Source of the DNA: Thiotrichales bacterium
GTDB taxonomy: Bacteria; Pseudomonadota; Gammaproteobacteria; Thiomicrospirales; Thiomicrospiraceae
Reading direction: 5' to 3'
DNA length: 64,000 bases
NCBI GenBank assembly: GCA_016938655.1
Contig: JAFGUG010000043.1
Location: 117,829 to 181,828, forward strand
The position numbers and the translations under genes were made by a program. Position 1 is the stretch's first letter. Each line of letters opens with the position of its first letter. A model generated the notes under the pieces. The model made no database searches. It worked only from the letters and a program-made list of their open reading frames with translations, and had not been told where the DNA came from. Positions 38,663 to 48,361 of the stretch are shown here, piece after piece.

Positions 38663-39493
38663 ATGATAAAAAACTCTTTTAAACTCTCAGTGATAGCGGC
38701 GGTTATTTTACCGTTCACAACTCATTCAGTATGGGCAATGTCTACCGAAGAACGATTGCAACGTTTGGAGCGAATGGCCGATAATCCAGTCTTGTTGCAA
38801 TTAAGTCAAAGGGTTGCTGAACAGCAACGAGAAATTCAAAGATTGCAAGATGAAATGGATCGTCTAGGACAAACCTCCCGATTTGCAATTCAGCAGTCGA
38901 CTAAGCGTTACACAGAAACGGATGAGCGTATTAATGCGCTTGAAGAAAAATTGAATAACCCTCGTCAAACGATAAAACCTCAAGTTTCTGTACCTATGCC
39001 AACGGTGCCTGCTTTACCAAAAGTCAGTGAGCCAGCCAGCGCTTCGGCTGAAGAGAGTAAGGTTGACACTGCGTCGGATGGAGAAAGTCCTCCATCGCAA
39101 ACAAAACTTGAGATTTATCCGGCTACCGCTGAGGAAAATGACCAATATCAAGCTGCATTTGCTTTGATGCGAGCCTCAAAATATGAGGAGTCTATTCAAG
39201 CCTTTGAAACCTTTTTAGAAAAAAATCCAGGCAGTAGCTTGGCCAGTAATGCTAGTTATTGGGCTGGAGAGGGTCATTTAATAAACAAAGACTACAACAA
39301 GGCTTTAAATGCGTTCAATTTGGTGACGGAACGTTATCCCAACTCTTCTAAAGTACCCGATGCATTATTACGAGCCGCAGACAGTTTACTGTCTCTAAAG
39401 AAAACAGCGGATGCGCGCGCGCTCTATCAAAAAGTGATCGACAATTATCCTGATACGCGTGCCGCAAAAAGTGCGCAAAAACGTATTCCATAA
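38663..39493 (+). CDS. cpoB: Cell division coordinator CpoB (YbgF)
   Basis: A 276-residue periplasmic protein with a signal peptide (about 1-25, ending VWA). A coiled-coil oligomerisation region follows (about 30-95, RLQRLERMADN...EIQRLQDEMDRL), then a Pro/Ser linker and C-terminal TPR repeats (about 155-276, YQAAFALMRASKYEESIQAF, SLASNASYWAGE). CpoB links Tol-Pal to peptidoglycan synthesis in E. coli. Last gene of the tol cluster. Confidence 0.95.
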   Translation: MIKNSFKLSVIAAVILPFTTHSVWAMSTEERLQRLERMADNPVLLQLSQRVAEQQREIQRLQDEMDRLGQTSRFAIQQSTKRYTETDERINALEEKLNNPRQTIKPQVSVPMPTVPALPKVSEPASASAEESKVDTASDGESPPSQTKLEIYPATAEENDQYQAAFALMRASKYEESIQAFETFLEKNPGSSLASNASYWAGEGHLINKDYNKALNAFNLVTERYPNSSKVPDALLRAADSLLSLKKTADARALYQKVIDNYPDTRAAKSAQKRIP

Positions 39494-39537
39494 TATTTGA
39501 TTAACTCTTTTCTAATCGTTAAACGAGAGTGTTGTAA

Positions 39538-40218
39538 ATGCAAAAAAAAGCGGTCATTTTATTGTCAGGTGGCTTAGATTCCGCGACGGTTTTAGCGATT
39601 GCGATATCGCAGGGGTATGAGTGCCATACAATCAGCTTTAATTATGGCCAACGTCATAAAGCAGAGTTAGATTTTGCTGAAGCCTTATCGACTGAAATGG
39701 GGGCTCAATCACATCGGGTGGTGAATGTTGATATGGCACCTATTGGTGGCTCGGCCTTGACGGATATCAATATTGATGTGCCTATCTCTGGGGTAGAGTC
39801 GGGTGAAATACCGGTTACCTATGTTCCCGCTCGTAATACAGTGTTTTTATCTTATGCTTTGGCGTTAGCTGAGGTTCTCGGCTCTGATGACCTGTTTATT
39901 GGTGTCAATGCGGTGGACTATTCTGGTTATCCAGATTGCCGTCAAGAGTATATTGAGGCCTTTGAAAAAATGGCGAACTTAGCAACAAAAGTGGGGGTTG
40001 AAGGCCATGCACTGCATATTCAAACTCCATTAATTGATTTGAGCAAAGCGCAGATTATTCAAAAAGGCACAGAGCTTGGTGTCGATTACAGCCTAACTGT
40101 GTCATGTTATCAAGCGGATGAAGATGGAAAAGCGTGTGGCGTTTGTGATTCTTGTCGTTTACGTAAGCAAGGTTTTGCAGATGCAGGGATTGTTGATCCA
40201 ACCCGTTATCAGTTGTAA
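39538..40218 (+). CDS. queC: 7-cyano-7-deazaguanine synthase QueC
   Basis: ATP-dependent conversion of CDG to preQ0 in queuosine synthesis. The 226 residues include the PP-loop [13 protein letters not shown], the [17 protein letters not shown] block and a C-terminal zinc site [14 protein letters not shown] with a preceding SVSCYQ cysteine. It follows cpoB by 44 bp on the same strand, an arrangement seen in other gammaproteobacteria. Confidence 0.97.
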   Translation: MQKKAVILLSGGLDSATVLAIAISQGYECHTISFNYGQRHKAELDFAEALSTEMGAQSHRVVNVDMAPIGGSALTDINIDVPISGVESGEIPVTYVPARNTVFLSYALALAEVLGSDDLFIGVNAVDYSGYPDCRQEYIEAFEKMANLATKVGVEGHALHIQTPLIDLSKAQIIQKGTELGVDYSLTVSCYQADEDGKACGVCDSCRLRKQGFADAGIVDPTRYQL

Positions 40219-40303
40219 GTAATTGATATTTTCTTTTTGTGTCTTCTTGAAACTGACCTATTGATTAGTTCGTTAAAAAAAAGCCAAATATTGACAAAAA
40301 ACC

Positions 40304-40331
40304 TTGCACAGTTGAGTGAGCCTTGTATAAT
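40304..40331 (+). promoter_or_regulatory. Promoter of the tRNA-Lys genes
   Basis: TTGCAC at 40304-40309, a 16-bp spacer, then TATAAT at 40326-40331, exact for -10. The first tRNA starts 18 bp later. A second TTGACA at 40291-40296 is too far from this -10. Confidence 0.75.
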
Positions 40332-40348
40332 ACGCCACATTCCAGCGA

Positions 40349-40424
40349 GGGTCGTTAGCTCAGCCGGTAGAGCAGTTGGCTTTTAACCAATTGGTCGTGC
40401 GTTCGAATCGCACACGACCCACCA
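40349..40424 (+). tRNA. tRNA-Lys (anticodon TTT), copy 1
   Basis: A 76-nt cloverleaf with acceptor stem GGGTCGT/ACGACCC, D-arm TTAGCTCAGCCGGTAGAGCA, anticodon loop CTTTTAA with anticodon TTT, T-arm GTTCGAATC and an encoded ACCA end. Identical to the copy at 40529. Confidence 0.98.
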
Positions 40425-40528
40425 TTTTTGGATTATTTGATAGTCGGAAAATTGAAAATCAAGTAATGAACTTATTAAGTTCAACGTTATAAATCAAATG
40501 AACGAATTTATAGCGGCTATACCTTACC

Positions 40529-40604
40529 GGGTCGTTAGCTCAGCCGGTAGAGCAGTTGGCTTTTAACCAATTGGTCGTGCGTTCGAATCGCACACGACCC
40601 ACCA
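40529..40604 (+). tRNA. tRNA-Lys (anticodon TTT), copy 2
   Basis: Identical in all 76 positions to the first copy, 104 bp downstream, with CCA encoded. Probably co-transcribed from the promoter at 40304-40331, with a terminator just after it. Confidence 0.98.
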
Positions 40605-40611
40605 TATATTG

Positions 40612-40646
40612 AACCCCGCACAGTCAAGTACTATGCGGGGTTTTTT
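40612..40646 (+). terminator. Terminator after the tRNA-Lys pair
   Basis: AACCCCGCA (40612-40620) pairs with TGCGGGGTT from 40634 across a 13-nt loop and continues into Ts. Confidence 0.92.
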
Positions 40647-40700
40647 ATTGTCTTTTAAAAGGTTTTAGGGCTATTTGATTAGAGGTTTTAAAGTGTTTTT

Positions 40701-40724
40701 AAAGTGAGCAGGCCTGCTCACTTT
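40701..40724. repeat. Extended 24-bp palindrome between convergent units
   Basis: Core GCAGGCCTGC at 40708-40717 with perfectly complementary arms AAAGTGA/TCACTTT. It lies between the tRNA operon and the convergent dehydrogenase-like gene, so it may act as a bidirectional terminator. Confidence 0.92.
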
Positions 40725-40821
40725 TTAACTTCCAGGAATCTTGTACAGTGTACTTTTAGAAAAGCGATGCGTTCATGTGGTGATACTCTTTAAAACCTTT
40801 TTAATTGATAAGGGGTTCGTT

Positions 40822-41592
40822 TTACTTGTCGTAAGTGGCTTGGATTTGTCTTAAATGATTGACGTTTAGTTCTGCTTGGTCGGCAAAGTCAATGGCCCGC
40901 TTTAACCTAGTTGGTGCTGAGCGTCCCATGCAACCATGCGCTAAGTCACCATGAATGGCTTCAATTAAGCCTGCCATTAAACGCGTTCGGTCATTTTCTT
41001 GATGGCTTAACCAGTCTTGAATATCCAGCACATCGTTGGCAACGTCCTGCATCACCGTTTGATGTTCGTTCATTAGCTGCTCTACATTACCGCCAACTTT
41101 TAAACCCGCAATATTGGTGGTGAGAATGTAGAGATTTTTTCTGACTAATTCGTAATTTAATTCGTCTTTACTGTCCAATAAGAAACTCGGAATATCCAGA
41201 CTTGCTAACGCATCAAAAATCAAACGTGCATTGGGCCCAAAAATTGGTGAAGGCAGAACCACTTTACTATCCATACCTTTCTTCTTTTCAAACCAAACTG
41301 AAATAACGGTTGGATTCACAATGTTTGCTTTCTGCCAGTCGCGTGGTAACAGTTCGTTTTGAATAAGCACCAATTTGTCTTTCCAAACATTAGGGCAGGT
41401 TAGAAGCACACGCTCTATATCCGCTTCGCCTACCGCAATCACCACCGCTTTGGGTGTGGCATAAGTTTGTGCGAGGACTTTGGTATCCATATCACGCGTA
41501 ACCGGAAAAACAGGGTGACCCATTTTTAGGAAACCTCGAGAAAATACACTGCCTAATTCGCCTAAGCCAATCACTATAATGGGTTCTTTCAT
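40822..41592 (-). CDS. NAD(P)-binding protein, ketopantoate reductase-like
   Basis: A 256-residue protein with an N-terminal Rossmann motif IIVIGLGELGSVFSRGFLKMGH (GxGxxG) and AVVIAVGEADIERVL after it. The C-terminal part is helical (about 150-256), resembling the ketopantoate reductase/6-phosphogluconate dehydrogenase fold. I cannot assign a substrate, and the usual catalytic Lys/Glu pattern of PanE is not clear. It stands alone on the reverse strand. Confidence 0.6.
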   Translation of the reverse strand: MKEPIIVIGLGELGSVFSRGFLKMGHPVFPVTRDMDTKVLAQTYATPKAVVIAVGEADIERVLLTCPNVWKDKLVLIQNELLPRDWQKANIVNPTVISVWFEKKKGMDSKVVLPSPIFGPNARLIFDALASLDIPSFLLDSKDELNYELVRKNLYILTTNIAGLKVGGNVEQLMNEHQTVMQDVANDVLDIQDWLSHQENDRTRLMAGLIEAIHGDLAHGCMGRSAPTRLKRAIDFADQAELNVNHLRQIQATYDK

Positions 41593-41612
41593 TCAACGCT
41601 CCTTAAAAATGG

Positions 41613-41749
41613 GCACTTTGCGAAACGATAAAAATCGTTGTATAGGGCTTTTTTAGCACCAAAATGAATAAAAAGTACCTAATTGAAGACGCTTTTTTTT
41701 CAGGTTAGATTAAGCGCAAAGTGCGTTTCAAATTATTTGCACCAAAATG
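41613..41749. promoter_or_regulatory. Paired inverted and direct repeats in a divergent promoter region
   Basis: GCACTTTGCG at 41613-41622 is the exact reverse complement of CGCAAAGTGC at 41715-41724. GCACCAAAATG occurs at 41656-41666 and again at 41739-41749 as a direct repeat. Both lie between the dehydrogenase-like gene and the small membrane protein gene, so they are candidate operators. Confidence 0.4.
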
Positions 41750-41820
41750 GAAGTTTGGGTTCCCTTTTGAGTACGGTTTACTGCTAAAATGGTTAAAAAT
41801 TGTTAGCAAGGATATTAGCA

Positions 41821-42075
41821 GTGAAAGAAGAAAAAGCAAAGTTTACATGGCATTATTATGGAATGGCATTAGGCGCTTTAATGGCCATGTTAGCCGGAAC
41901 ACTTGGTTCGGTTGGGGGGATAGTTTCAGGCGTCGCTTTTGCTATCTTGTGTCATCCGGTTATTAAGTTTCAAGGGGTGGGGCGTTTTATCTTTCTCATT
42001 CTGTTTATGATTCTTTATGTTTTTGCATTTCCTGATGCCGATGTGGTTCGTGAAATGATGAGTGGAACACAATAA
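41821..42075 (+). CDS. Small membrane protein of unknown function
   Basis: An 84-residue protein with a short charged N-terminus (VKEEKAKFTWHYYG) and two or three hydrophobic segments (about 14-45 and 57-73). Gly/Ala-rich GALMAMLAGTLGSVGGIVSGVAF suggests close helix packing. GTG at 41821 follows AAGGA with 8-nt spacing. It ends 2 bp before the DtxR-type regulator, implying co-translation. No family recognised. Confidence 0.62.
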   Translation: MKEEKAKFTWHYYGMALGALMAMLAGTLGSVGGIVSGVAFAILCHPVIKFQGVGRFIFLILFMILYVFAFPDADVVREMMSGTQ

Positions 42076-42077
42076 TT

Positions 42078-42749
42078 GTGGTCTCTAAGGCACTCGAAGA
42101 CTATTTAAAAATTATTTACAAATTACAGGATCGAACCCCAGAGGATAAGGGGGTTCAAACGTCTGTCATTGCTGAACGGCTCGCCATCTCTCAAGCTTCG
42201 GTCTCTAATATGATTAAAAAGCTGGCTGAACAGGGGTACATTCAATACGCCCCTTATTATGGCGTTAGCTTAACGGAATCGGGTTTGAAGATTGCTTTAA
42301 ATATGGTGCGTAAACATCGTATTTTAGAACAGTATTTAGTTGAGCGATTAGGTTACTCTTGGGATGAGGTGGATGAAGAGGCCGAAGTGCTTGAACACTC
42401 GATTTCAGATAAGTTAGCGAACCGAATGTGGGAAGATTTGGGGCAACCTACACACGACCCACATGGTTCCCCGATTCCGTCTGCGGAAGGCGTTATGGCA
42501 CACCATGACTGGTTGGCACTCACGGATATTGAGTTGCATTGCAAGGTCGAAGTCAAGCGAATAAAAAATCGCAGCCCAGAAGAGTTGCGGTACTTGGCCT
42601 CTATTGGGTTAACCACGGGCGTGTTTGTTGAGGTAAAAAACACGGCCCCTTTAAACGGTCCATTGTTAGTTGAGGTAAATTGTGAGGCGTTGCATGCCAT
42701 TGATTACCGTCTTGCACTGGCTTTAATGGTAGAAAAGATAGATGAATAA
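42078..42749 (+). CDS. DtxR/MntR-family metal-dependent transcriptional regulator
   Basis: A 223-residue repressor. An N-terminal winged helix (about 1-65, SVIAERLAISQASVSNMIKKLAEQGYI) is followed by a dimerisation/metal domain with RKHRILEQYLVERLGY and EAEVLEHSISDKLANRMWEDLG, and an FeoA/SH3-like C-terminal domain (about 150-223). Asp8 and the LEH triad fit Mn/Fe ligands of MntR/IdeR, while the MntR Glu11 position is Lys. Metal specificity is undecided. The start is GTG, and the 3' end overlaps the next gene by 8 bp. Confidence 0.87.
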   Translation: MVSKALEDYLKIIYKLQDRTPEDKGVQTSVIAERLAISQASVSNMIKKLAEQGYIQYAPYYGVSLTESGLKIALNMVRKHRILEQYLVERLGYSWDEVDEEAEVLEHSISDKLANRMWEDLGQPTHDPHGSPIPSAEGVMAHHDWLALTDIELHCKVEVKRIKNRSPEELRYLASIGLTTGVFVEVKNTAPLNGPLLVEVNCEALHAIDYRLALALMVEKIDE

Positions 42750-43797
42750 TGAGTGTTTAAATGATCTATTAGACGGCCTCACATCGGCCGTTGTTTGGAT
42801 TCGTGAAGATGAATGTATTGGTTACATGAATATTTCGGCAGGTGAACTCTTTCAAACCAGCACCACACGTATGGTTGGAACGCATTGGAGTTCAATTTTT
42901 CCTGGGTTGGTTGACGATTTACACAAGGCTGATGAGCAGAAAATCACGATTCATGAGTATGTGGTTTCTGCGCCTGATTTTTCTAAAGTACGCGTTAGTT
43001 GCACCTTATCCAGCTATGAAGTCAACGAAGAGAGCGGTTGGCTGGTTGAGGTGTTTAATACTGAGCGTCACCATCGAATTGTCGAAGAGGATGAGCGTTG
43101 GCATCAATACGAGGCCGGTAATTTATTGGTTAAGACGTTGGCGCATGAAGTCAAAAATCCTTTGGCCGGTATTCTTGGAGCAACTCAGCTGTTAAAAAAA
43201 CGCCATGCCCCAGATGATAAAGACCAAGCGTTTTTAGACATTATTGCCAAAGAGGTGTTGCGTTTAACCAATTTGGTTGACCGTATGCTGGGTCCGAAAA
43301 AGTCCGCTCAAAAAGAACGACACAATATTCATGAACTTATTCGTTATGTGTTACAGATCGTTGAGGGTGAAAAGCCAGGCAATGTTTATGTAAAACTGGA
43401 TTATGACCCGAGTATTCCTGATATCTGCATGGACTTTGAAGTCATGGTTCAGGCCTTATTAAACGTAGTCAAGAATGCGATTCAGGCAATGGAAAAGCAT
43501 GGCGGTATTCTTGAATTCAAAACCCGTGTAGAGCGTAAATTTACATTGGGTGCGACGACCTTTCCTTTAGTTGCCGTGATCAGTGTCATCGACGAAGGTG
43601 AGGGTATACCCAGTGAGTTTTTTGATTCCATCTTTTACCCTATGGTCAGTAGTAAAAAAGAGGGGTCAGGGCTTGGGCTCCCCGTTTCTCAGAACATTTT
43701 GCGCCAACATGGCGGATTGATTGTTGCAGAAAGTGAGCCCGGTCACACCGTATTTAATATTTACCTGCCTTTAAATTTGAAGGACCCAACATGTTAA
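42742..43797 (+). CDS. glnL: Nitrogen regulation sensor kinase NtrB (GlnL)
   Basis: A 351-residue soluble histidine kinase without membrane segments, as for NtrB. A PAS-like domain lies at about 8-100. The H-box KTLAHEVKNPLAGILGATQLLKK matches NtrB closely, and the N box NVVKNAIQAME and G boxes DEGEGIPSEFF and KEGSGLGLPVSQNI follow. It controls NtrC phosphorylation under PII. Overlap with both neighbours shows a tightly coupled operon. Confidence 0.93.
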   Translation: MNNECLNDLLDGLTSAVVWIREDECIGYMNISAGELFQTSTTRMVGTHWSSIFPGLVDDLHKADEQKITIHEYVVSAPDFSKVRVSCTLSSYEVNEESGWLVEVFNTERHHRIVEEDERWHQYEAGNLLVKTLAHEVKNPLAGILGATQLLKKRHAPDDKDQAFLDIIAKEVLRLTNLVDRMLGPKKSAQKERHNIHELIRYVLQIVEGEKPGNVYVKLDYDPSIPDICMDFEVMVQALLNVVKNAIQAMEKHGGILEFKTRVERKFTLGATTFPLVAVISVIDEGEGIPSEFFDSIFYPMVSSKKEGSGLGLPVSQNILRQHGGLIVAESEPGHTVFNIYLPLNLKDPTC

Positions 43798-45224
43798 CTG
43801 AAGAAGAGATCAATCCGGTTGTTTGGATTGTGGATGACGACGCCTCGATAAGATGGGTGTTAGAAGCCGCGTTAGAAGATAAAGCCTATGATGTTCGAGT
43901 ATTTGATTCCCCCTTACTCGCTTTGAAAGCATTTGAAGCAACCCCTCCCTGCACCATTGTCAGTGATGTACGCATGCCGGATATGGATGGTCTGACGTTT
44001 ATGGAGGCGATTCATGATTTAGACAGCAGTATCCCCGTGATAATTATGACTGCGCATTCGGATTTGGATACTGCGGTAAAGTCTTTTCAAAGTAAAGCGT
44101 TTGAATATTTACCGAAACCGTTTGATATCGATGAAGCGATTGCGTTAGTTGATCGAGCGGTCAAACGAAAACTCTCTGGCGGCGGCAAACGCACTCGCAG
44201 AAAACGCACGCAGGAAAAACAACCGTTAAACATCATTGGTGCGGCACCCGCCATGCAAGAGGTGTTTCGTATTTTAGGGCGTGTCTCTCAATTGGATGTG
44301 ACCGTATTAATTAATGGAGAAACCGGGACAGGTAAAGAGTTAGTCGCGAAAGCGTTACACGAACTGAGTCCAAGGTCAGAAGGCCCCTTTGTTGCTTTGA
44401 ATACCGCCGCAATTCCCAGGGAGTTGCTTGAGTCAGAGTTGTTCGGTCACGAAAAAGGCTCTTTTACCGGTGCGCATTCGCAACGAGTGGGTCGTTTTGA
44501 ACAGGCCAATGGAGGCACGCTGTTTCTAGATGAGATTGGTGATATGCCGGTCGATTTGCAAACTCGACTGCTGCGTGTATTGAATGATGGCAGTTTTTAT
44601 CGAGTGGGTGGCAAAAATGCCATTAAAACCGATGTGCGAATTGTCGCTGCAACCCACCAGAACATGGAGCAAATGGTGCGTGATGGTTTATTTCGAGAAG
44701 ATTTACTGTATCGCTTGAATATTATCCGCATTAAAGTACCAGCACTTAAAGAACGAAGAGAAGACGTCCCGTTATTATTGCGTTTTTACCTTGATAAAGA
44801 ATCAAAAATCCTAGGCTTAGAAGAGAAGCAATTAAGCAAAGAAGTAGAAAAATTTCTCTCCAGTCTGCCTTGGCCAGGAAATGTTCGCCAACTTAGAAGT
44901 TTATGCACTTGGTTAACGATTATGGCCCCAGATAAAACTATTCACATGGAAGATCTGCCTTTAGAGCTGCGTAATCCAGAAGAACGTATTGTCACGACCG
45001 CACAAGGTGATGATTGGGAAACCCCATTAAGGCAGTGGGCAGAGGCCTTTCTATTTTCTGGTGAAGAGGGCGTACACACTGCAGCAGAACCGCTTTTTGA
45101 ACGCGTATTGATTGAAGAGGCCTTGAAAAAAAGCCATAATCATCGCCAAAATGCAGCTAAATTGTTAGGTTGGGGTCGCAACACCTTAACCCGAAAAACC
45201 CAAGCACTGGGCATGGAAGAGTAA
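43791..45224 (+). CDS. glnG: Nitrogen regulation response regulator NtrC (GlnG)
   Basis: A 477-residue sigma-54 activator. The receiver domain has the phospho-acceptor in [12 protein letters not shown] (about residue 57). The AAA+ domain has [15 protein letters not shown], the sigma-54-contact loop [10 protein letters not shown] (Ser replacing the usual Ala of GAFTGA) and FLDEIGDMP. The C-terminal Fis-type helix-turn-helix ends with [18 protein letters not shown]. It overlaps glnL by 7 bp. Confidence 0.95.
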   Translation: MLTEEEINPVVWIVDDDASIRWVLEAALEDKAYDVRVFDSPLLALKAFEATPPCTIVSDVRMPDMDGLTFMEAIHDLDSSIPVIIMTAHSDLDTAVKSFQSKAFEYLPKPFDIDEAIALVDRAVKRKLSGGGKRTRRKRTQEKQPLNIIGAAPAMQEVFRILGRVSQLDVTVLINGETGTGKELVAKALHELSPRSEGPFVALNTAAIPRELLESELFGHEKGSFTGAHSQRVGRFEQANGGTLFLDEIGDMPVDLQTRLLRVLNDGSFYRVGGKNAIKTDVRIVAATHQNMEQMVRDGLFREDLLYRLNIIRIKVPALKERREDVPLLLRFYLDKESKILGLEEKQLSKEVEKFLSSLPWPGNVRQLRSLCTWLTIMAPDKTIHMEDLPLELRNPEERIVTTAQGDDWETPLRQWAEAFLFSGEEGVHTAAEPLFERVLIEEALKKSHNHRQNAAKLLGWGRNTLTRKTQALGMEE

Positions 45225-45269
45225 GGTGCTGAAGGCGCGTGCTGAACGAACATTCGTGGGTATGCTATT

Positions 45270-46040
45270 GTGATTTGGGAGTTCTGGCAGTACCTCACGA
45301 CTTCGGTTCGTCCAGAGATCAAAAACATGGGCTACTTAACCGAATCAATTGCCATGGCTGCGCGTTCTAAGCGTTGTCACCAGCAGTGGGGCGAACACTT
45401 TGCACACTGTCAGCAAAGTATTCAGTTTGCCGTGGAACAGTGCGCTTCGCATCATACCGTCTTAATATTTGGTGCCGGTTCGTTAAATGACATTCCGTTA
45501 GTTTTACTTTCTAACAGGTTTGAACGCGTGCTCTTGGTGGATGTGCTTTTCCTTAAAGCCGCTCGAAATAAAGTTCAAATTTACCCTAATGTTGAACTGA
45601 TAGAAGCGGATATTACCGAGAGTATCCAAGCGGTTTATCAAGGTCAAACCGTTTGTAATAAACCCCAACGATGGTTAGATAATCCAAATATTAGTTTAGT
45701 GGTTTCACTCAACCTAATTACGCAACTTCCACTTCTGCCCGCTAAATGGTTAATGAAACAAGGTCGTGCCAAAGAAAAGACGATTGAACAGTTAAGTAAA
45801 AAAATGATAGAACAGCACTTAAACTACTTACACCGTTTTAAAGGGCAGGCCTGCTTAATTGCCGATCGTTGGGATACCGAGTTTGATAACAACGGCCAAG
45901 TTCTGGATGAATTTGATCCTTGGTGGGAAGTTGAACAACCTCAAACTTTAAATGAGTGGGATTGGCTGATTGTGCCTATTGGTGAAGGAAAGCCAGGCTT
46001 AGGCCAGAAGAACCGCGTAGGTGTGTCAATTTTAAAATGA
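45270..46040 (+). CDS. Putative methyltransferase-like protein, unknown function
   Basis: A 256-residue protein with a Rossmann-like pattern: HTVLIFGAGSLNDIPLVLL near residue 66, an acidic VLLVDVLFLKAAR and VELIEADITESI later. This resembles a SAM-binding core but lacks the usual VLDxGxGxG wording. The GTG at 45270 is the only reasonable start I see. It follows ntrC by 45 bp on the same strand. A palindrome core at 45845 encodes Gln-Ala-Cys (KGQACLIAD). Confidence 0.55.
   Translation: MIWEFWQYLTTSVRPEIKNMGYLTESIAMAARSKRCHQQWGEHFAHCQQSIQFAVEQCASHHTVLIFGAGSLNDIPLVLLSNRFERVLLVDVLFLKAARNKVQIYPNVELIEADITESIQAVYQGQTVCNKPQRWLDNPNISLVVSLNLITQLPLLPAKWLMKQGRAKEKTIEQLSKKMIEQHLNYLHRFKGQACLIADRWDTEFDNNGQVLDEFDPWWEVEQPQTLNEWDWLIVPIGEGKPGLGQKNRVGVSILK
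45845..45854. repeat. GCAGGCCTGC palindrome (in coding sequence)
   Basis: Exact core near the end of the methyltransferase-like gene, read as Gln-Ala-Cys. A second CAGGCCTGC core follows at 46042, just after the stop. Confidence 0.9.
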
Positions 46041-46073
46041 ACAGGCCTGCAGACTTTTTATCTGCTTAAACTT

Positions 46074-46164
46074 TGCAAAAAACGCTACAAAATGAAGTGA
46101 CCTACAAATGTTGGACATCCACTTTGAGGACACTTCATGAACAGATTGTTTTGCGGCGTTTTTG
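46074..46164. other. Long imperfect inverted repeat downstream of the methyltransferase-like gene
   Basis: ATGAAGTG at 46092-46099 pairs with CACTTCAT at 46131-46138. Outside it, AAAAAACGC before and GCGTTTTT after extend the stem with interruptions. It lies between convergent genes and could be a bidirectional terminator. The wording GTTGGACATCC and GAGGACACTTCATG also recalls transposon ends, which cannot be confirmed here. Confidence 0.35.
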
Positions 46165-46189
46165 TATGTAAATTCACATCTGAAAAGTT

Positions 46190-46750
46190 TTAGAAGGCGT
46201 ATTTTGCACCCAGTGTGAAGCCCTTAATGTCACTATCGCCATCCATGTAGAGCAATGTGTAGTCAGCTGTCAAAGAAACGGCTTCTGTTGCTTTGTATAA
46301 AGCTCCAACACTCCAAGAAAAAGAATCATCGTCAAATTCAGTTTTAACCGTTTCGCCAAGGTAAGTTCCTTTTACGTCAAGCGTAGTATTTGTCCAGCCG
46401 ATTTTGCCCGTTAAGCTTATTTGGTCTGTCACCGGATTAACACCCGTTAAATAGGCACCATAATAGTTTTTAACGCCAGCAGTTGCTGTTACGGGTTCAC
46501 CATCAAAAATACCAGTAACCGAGCTATCACTTACTCCAACACCATAGACCAACTCAATACCTAAATTCTGTGTAAAGTTTTTTCCCAATTTAAGAGTTAA
46601 GACATTTGTGTCGAATTTATCTGCAGAGTCGTCAATCGTCATCATGTCGTAACTTGCGCCCACATACATACCATTATCGTTGGCTAAGGCAGTGTTGGCA
46701 AAAGCAAGTGATGTGGCTGCAATAGCAGCACTTATTAAGATTCTTTTCAT
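46190..46750 (-). CDS. Small outer-membrane beta-barrel protein
   Basis: A 186-residue protein with a signal peptide (about 1-23, ending ALA) and alternating strands typical of an eight-stranded OmpA/OmpW-size barrel (GMYVGASYDMM, NVLTLKLGKNF, GIELVYGVGV, KNYYGAYLTGV, SLTADYTLLY). It ends in phenylalanine (GAKYAF), the outer-membrane insertion signal. Acidic loops and the lack of cysteine also fit. The function (porin, adhesion) is not indicated. Confidence 0.82.
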   Translation of the reverse strand: MKRILISAAIAATSLAFANTALANDNGMYVGASYDMMTIDDSADKFDTNVLTLKLGKNFTQNLGIELVYGVGVSDSSVTGIFDGEPVTATAGVKNYYGAYLTGVNPVTDQISLTGKIGWTNTTLDVKGTYLGETVKTEFDDDSFSWSVGALYKATEAVSLTADYTLLYMDGDSDIKGFTLGAKYAF

Positions 46751-46980
46751 CTATTTTTCCATTAAAAGGTTAGAGTTGTTTTTAAATTTATTTTTTAGAT
46801 TGGTGCATTTGTGTGTCACCAAGTTTGGTGATTTAAAAATTAAAGCTGAGTAAGGATAAAGTTTAAGAATCATCAGTTCAAGTATAAATGAGGGTTTTAT
46901 AAGGAGTTTTACCCAATGATTTTTATGGCAGGTATTTGCTGAATTTATCGTGCTTTGAGAGGGTGGGGGAGGCTGTAGGC

Positions 46981-47018
46981 AAAAAAAACGCCCAAACGTT
47001 AAGTTTGAGCGCGCTTTT
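46981..47018 (-). terminator. Terminator after glnB
   Basis: CGC plus CAAAC (46989-46997) pairs with GTTTG plus GCG (47003-47011), with one mismatch, flanked by an A-run on the left that becomes a T-run on the reverse strand. It lies 26 bp after the glnB stop. Confidence 0.8.
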
Positions 47019-47043
47019 TTTATTTGGGGTGAAGTCTCTTTAA

Positions 47044-48278
<1,235 letters not shown>

Positions 48279-48302
48279 AGTTGGGTTTCTTTTTGTTAAT
48301 TT

Positions 48303-48336
48303 AATTACGCGATTTTAATGTATAATTCGCGCAATT
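48303..48336. promoter_or_regulatory. argG promoter region with inverted repeat
   Basis: AATTACGCGA at 48303-48312 and TCGCGCAATT at 48327-48336 are inverted copies with one mismatch. A TATAAT -10 box at 48321-48326 lies between them. A dimeric regulator bound there would cover the argG promoter and could also affect divergent psd. It does not look like a classic ARG box. Confidence 0.5.
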
Positions 48337-48361
48337 AATAGAATACTTAAGGAAAACAATC

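Noticed and set aside
40291..40331. TTGACA at 40291 as the -35 of the tRNA promoter
   Set aside because: It is 29 bp from TATAAT, too far; TTGCAC at 40304 with a 16-bp spacer fits.
41721..41966. 81-codon frame overlapping the small membrane protein
   Set aside because: It has no ribosome site at its start and an Arg/Trp-rich composition; the GTG at 41821 in another frame has a good AAGGA and a sensible membrane protein.
46917..46943. Tiny 8-codon frame behind a good AAGGAG
   Set aside because: Strong ribosome-like site but only eight codons and no conserved neighbour to regulate; not enough to call a leader peptide.
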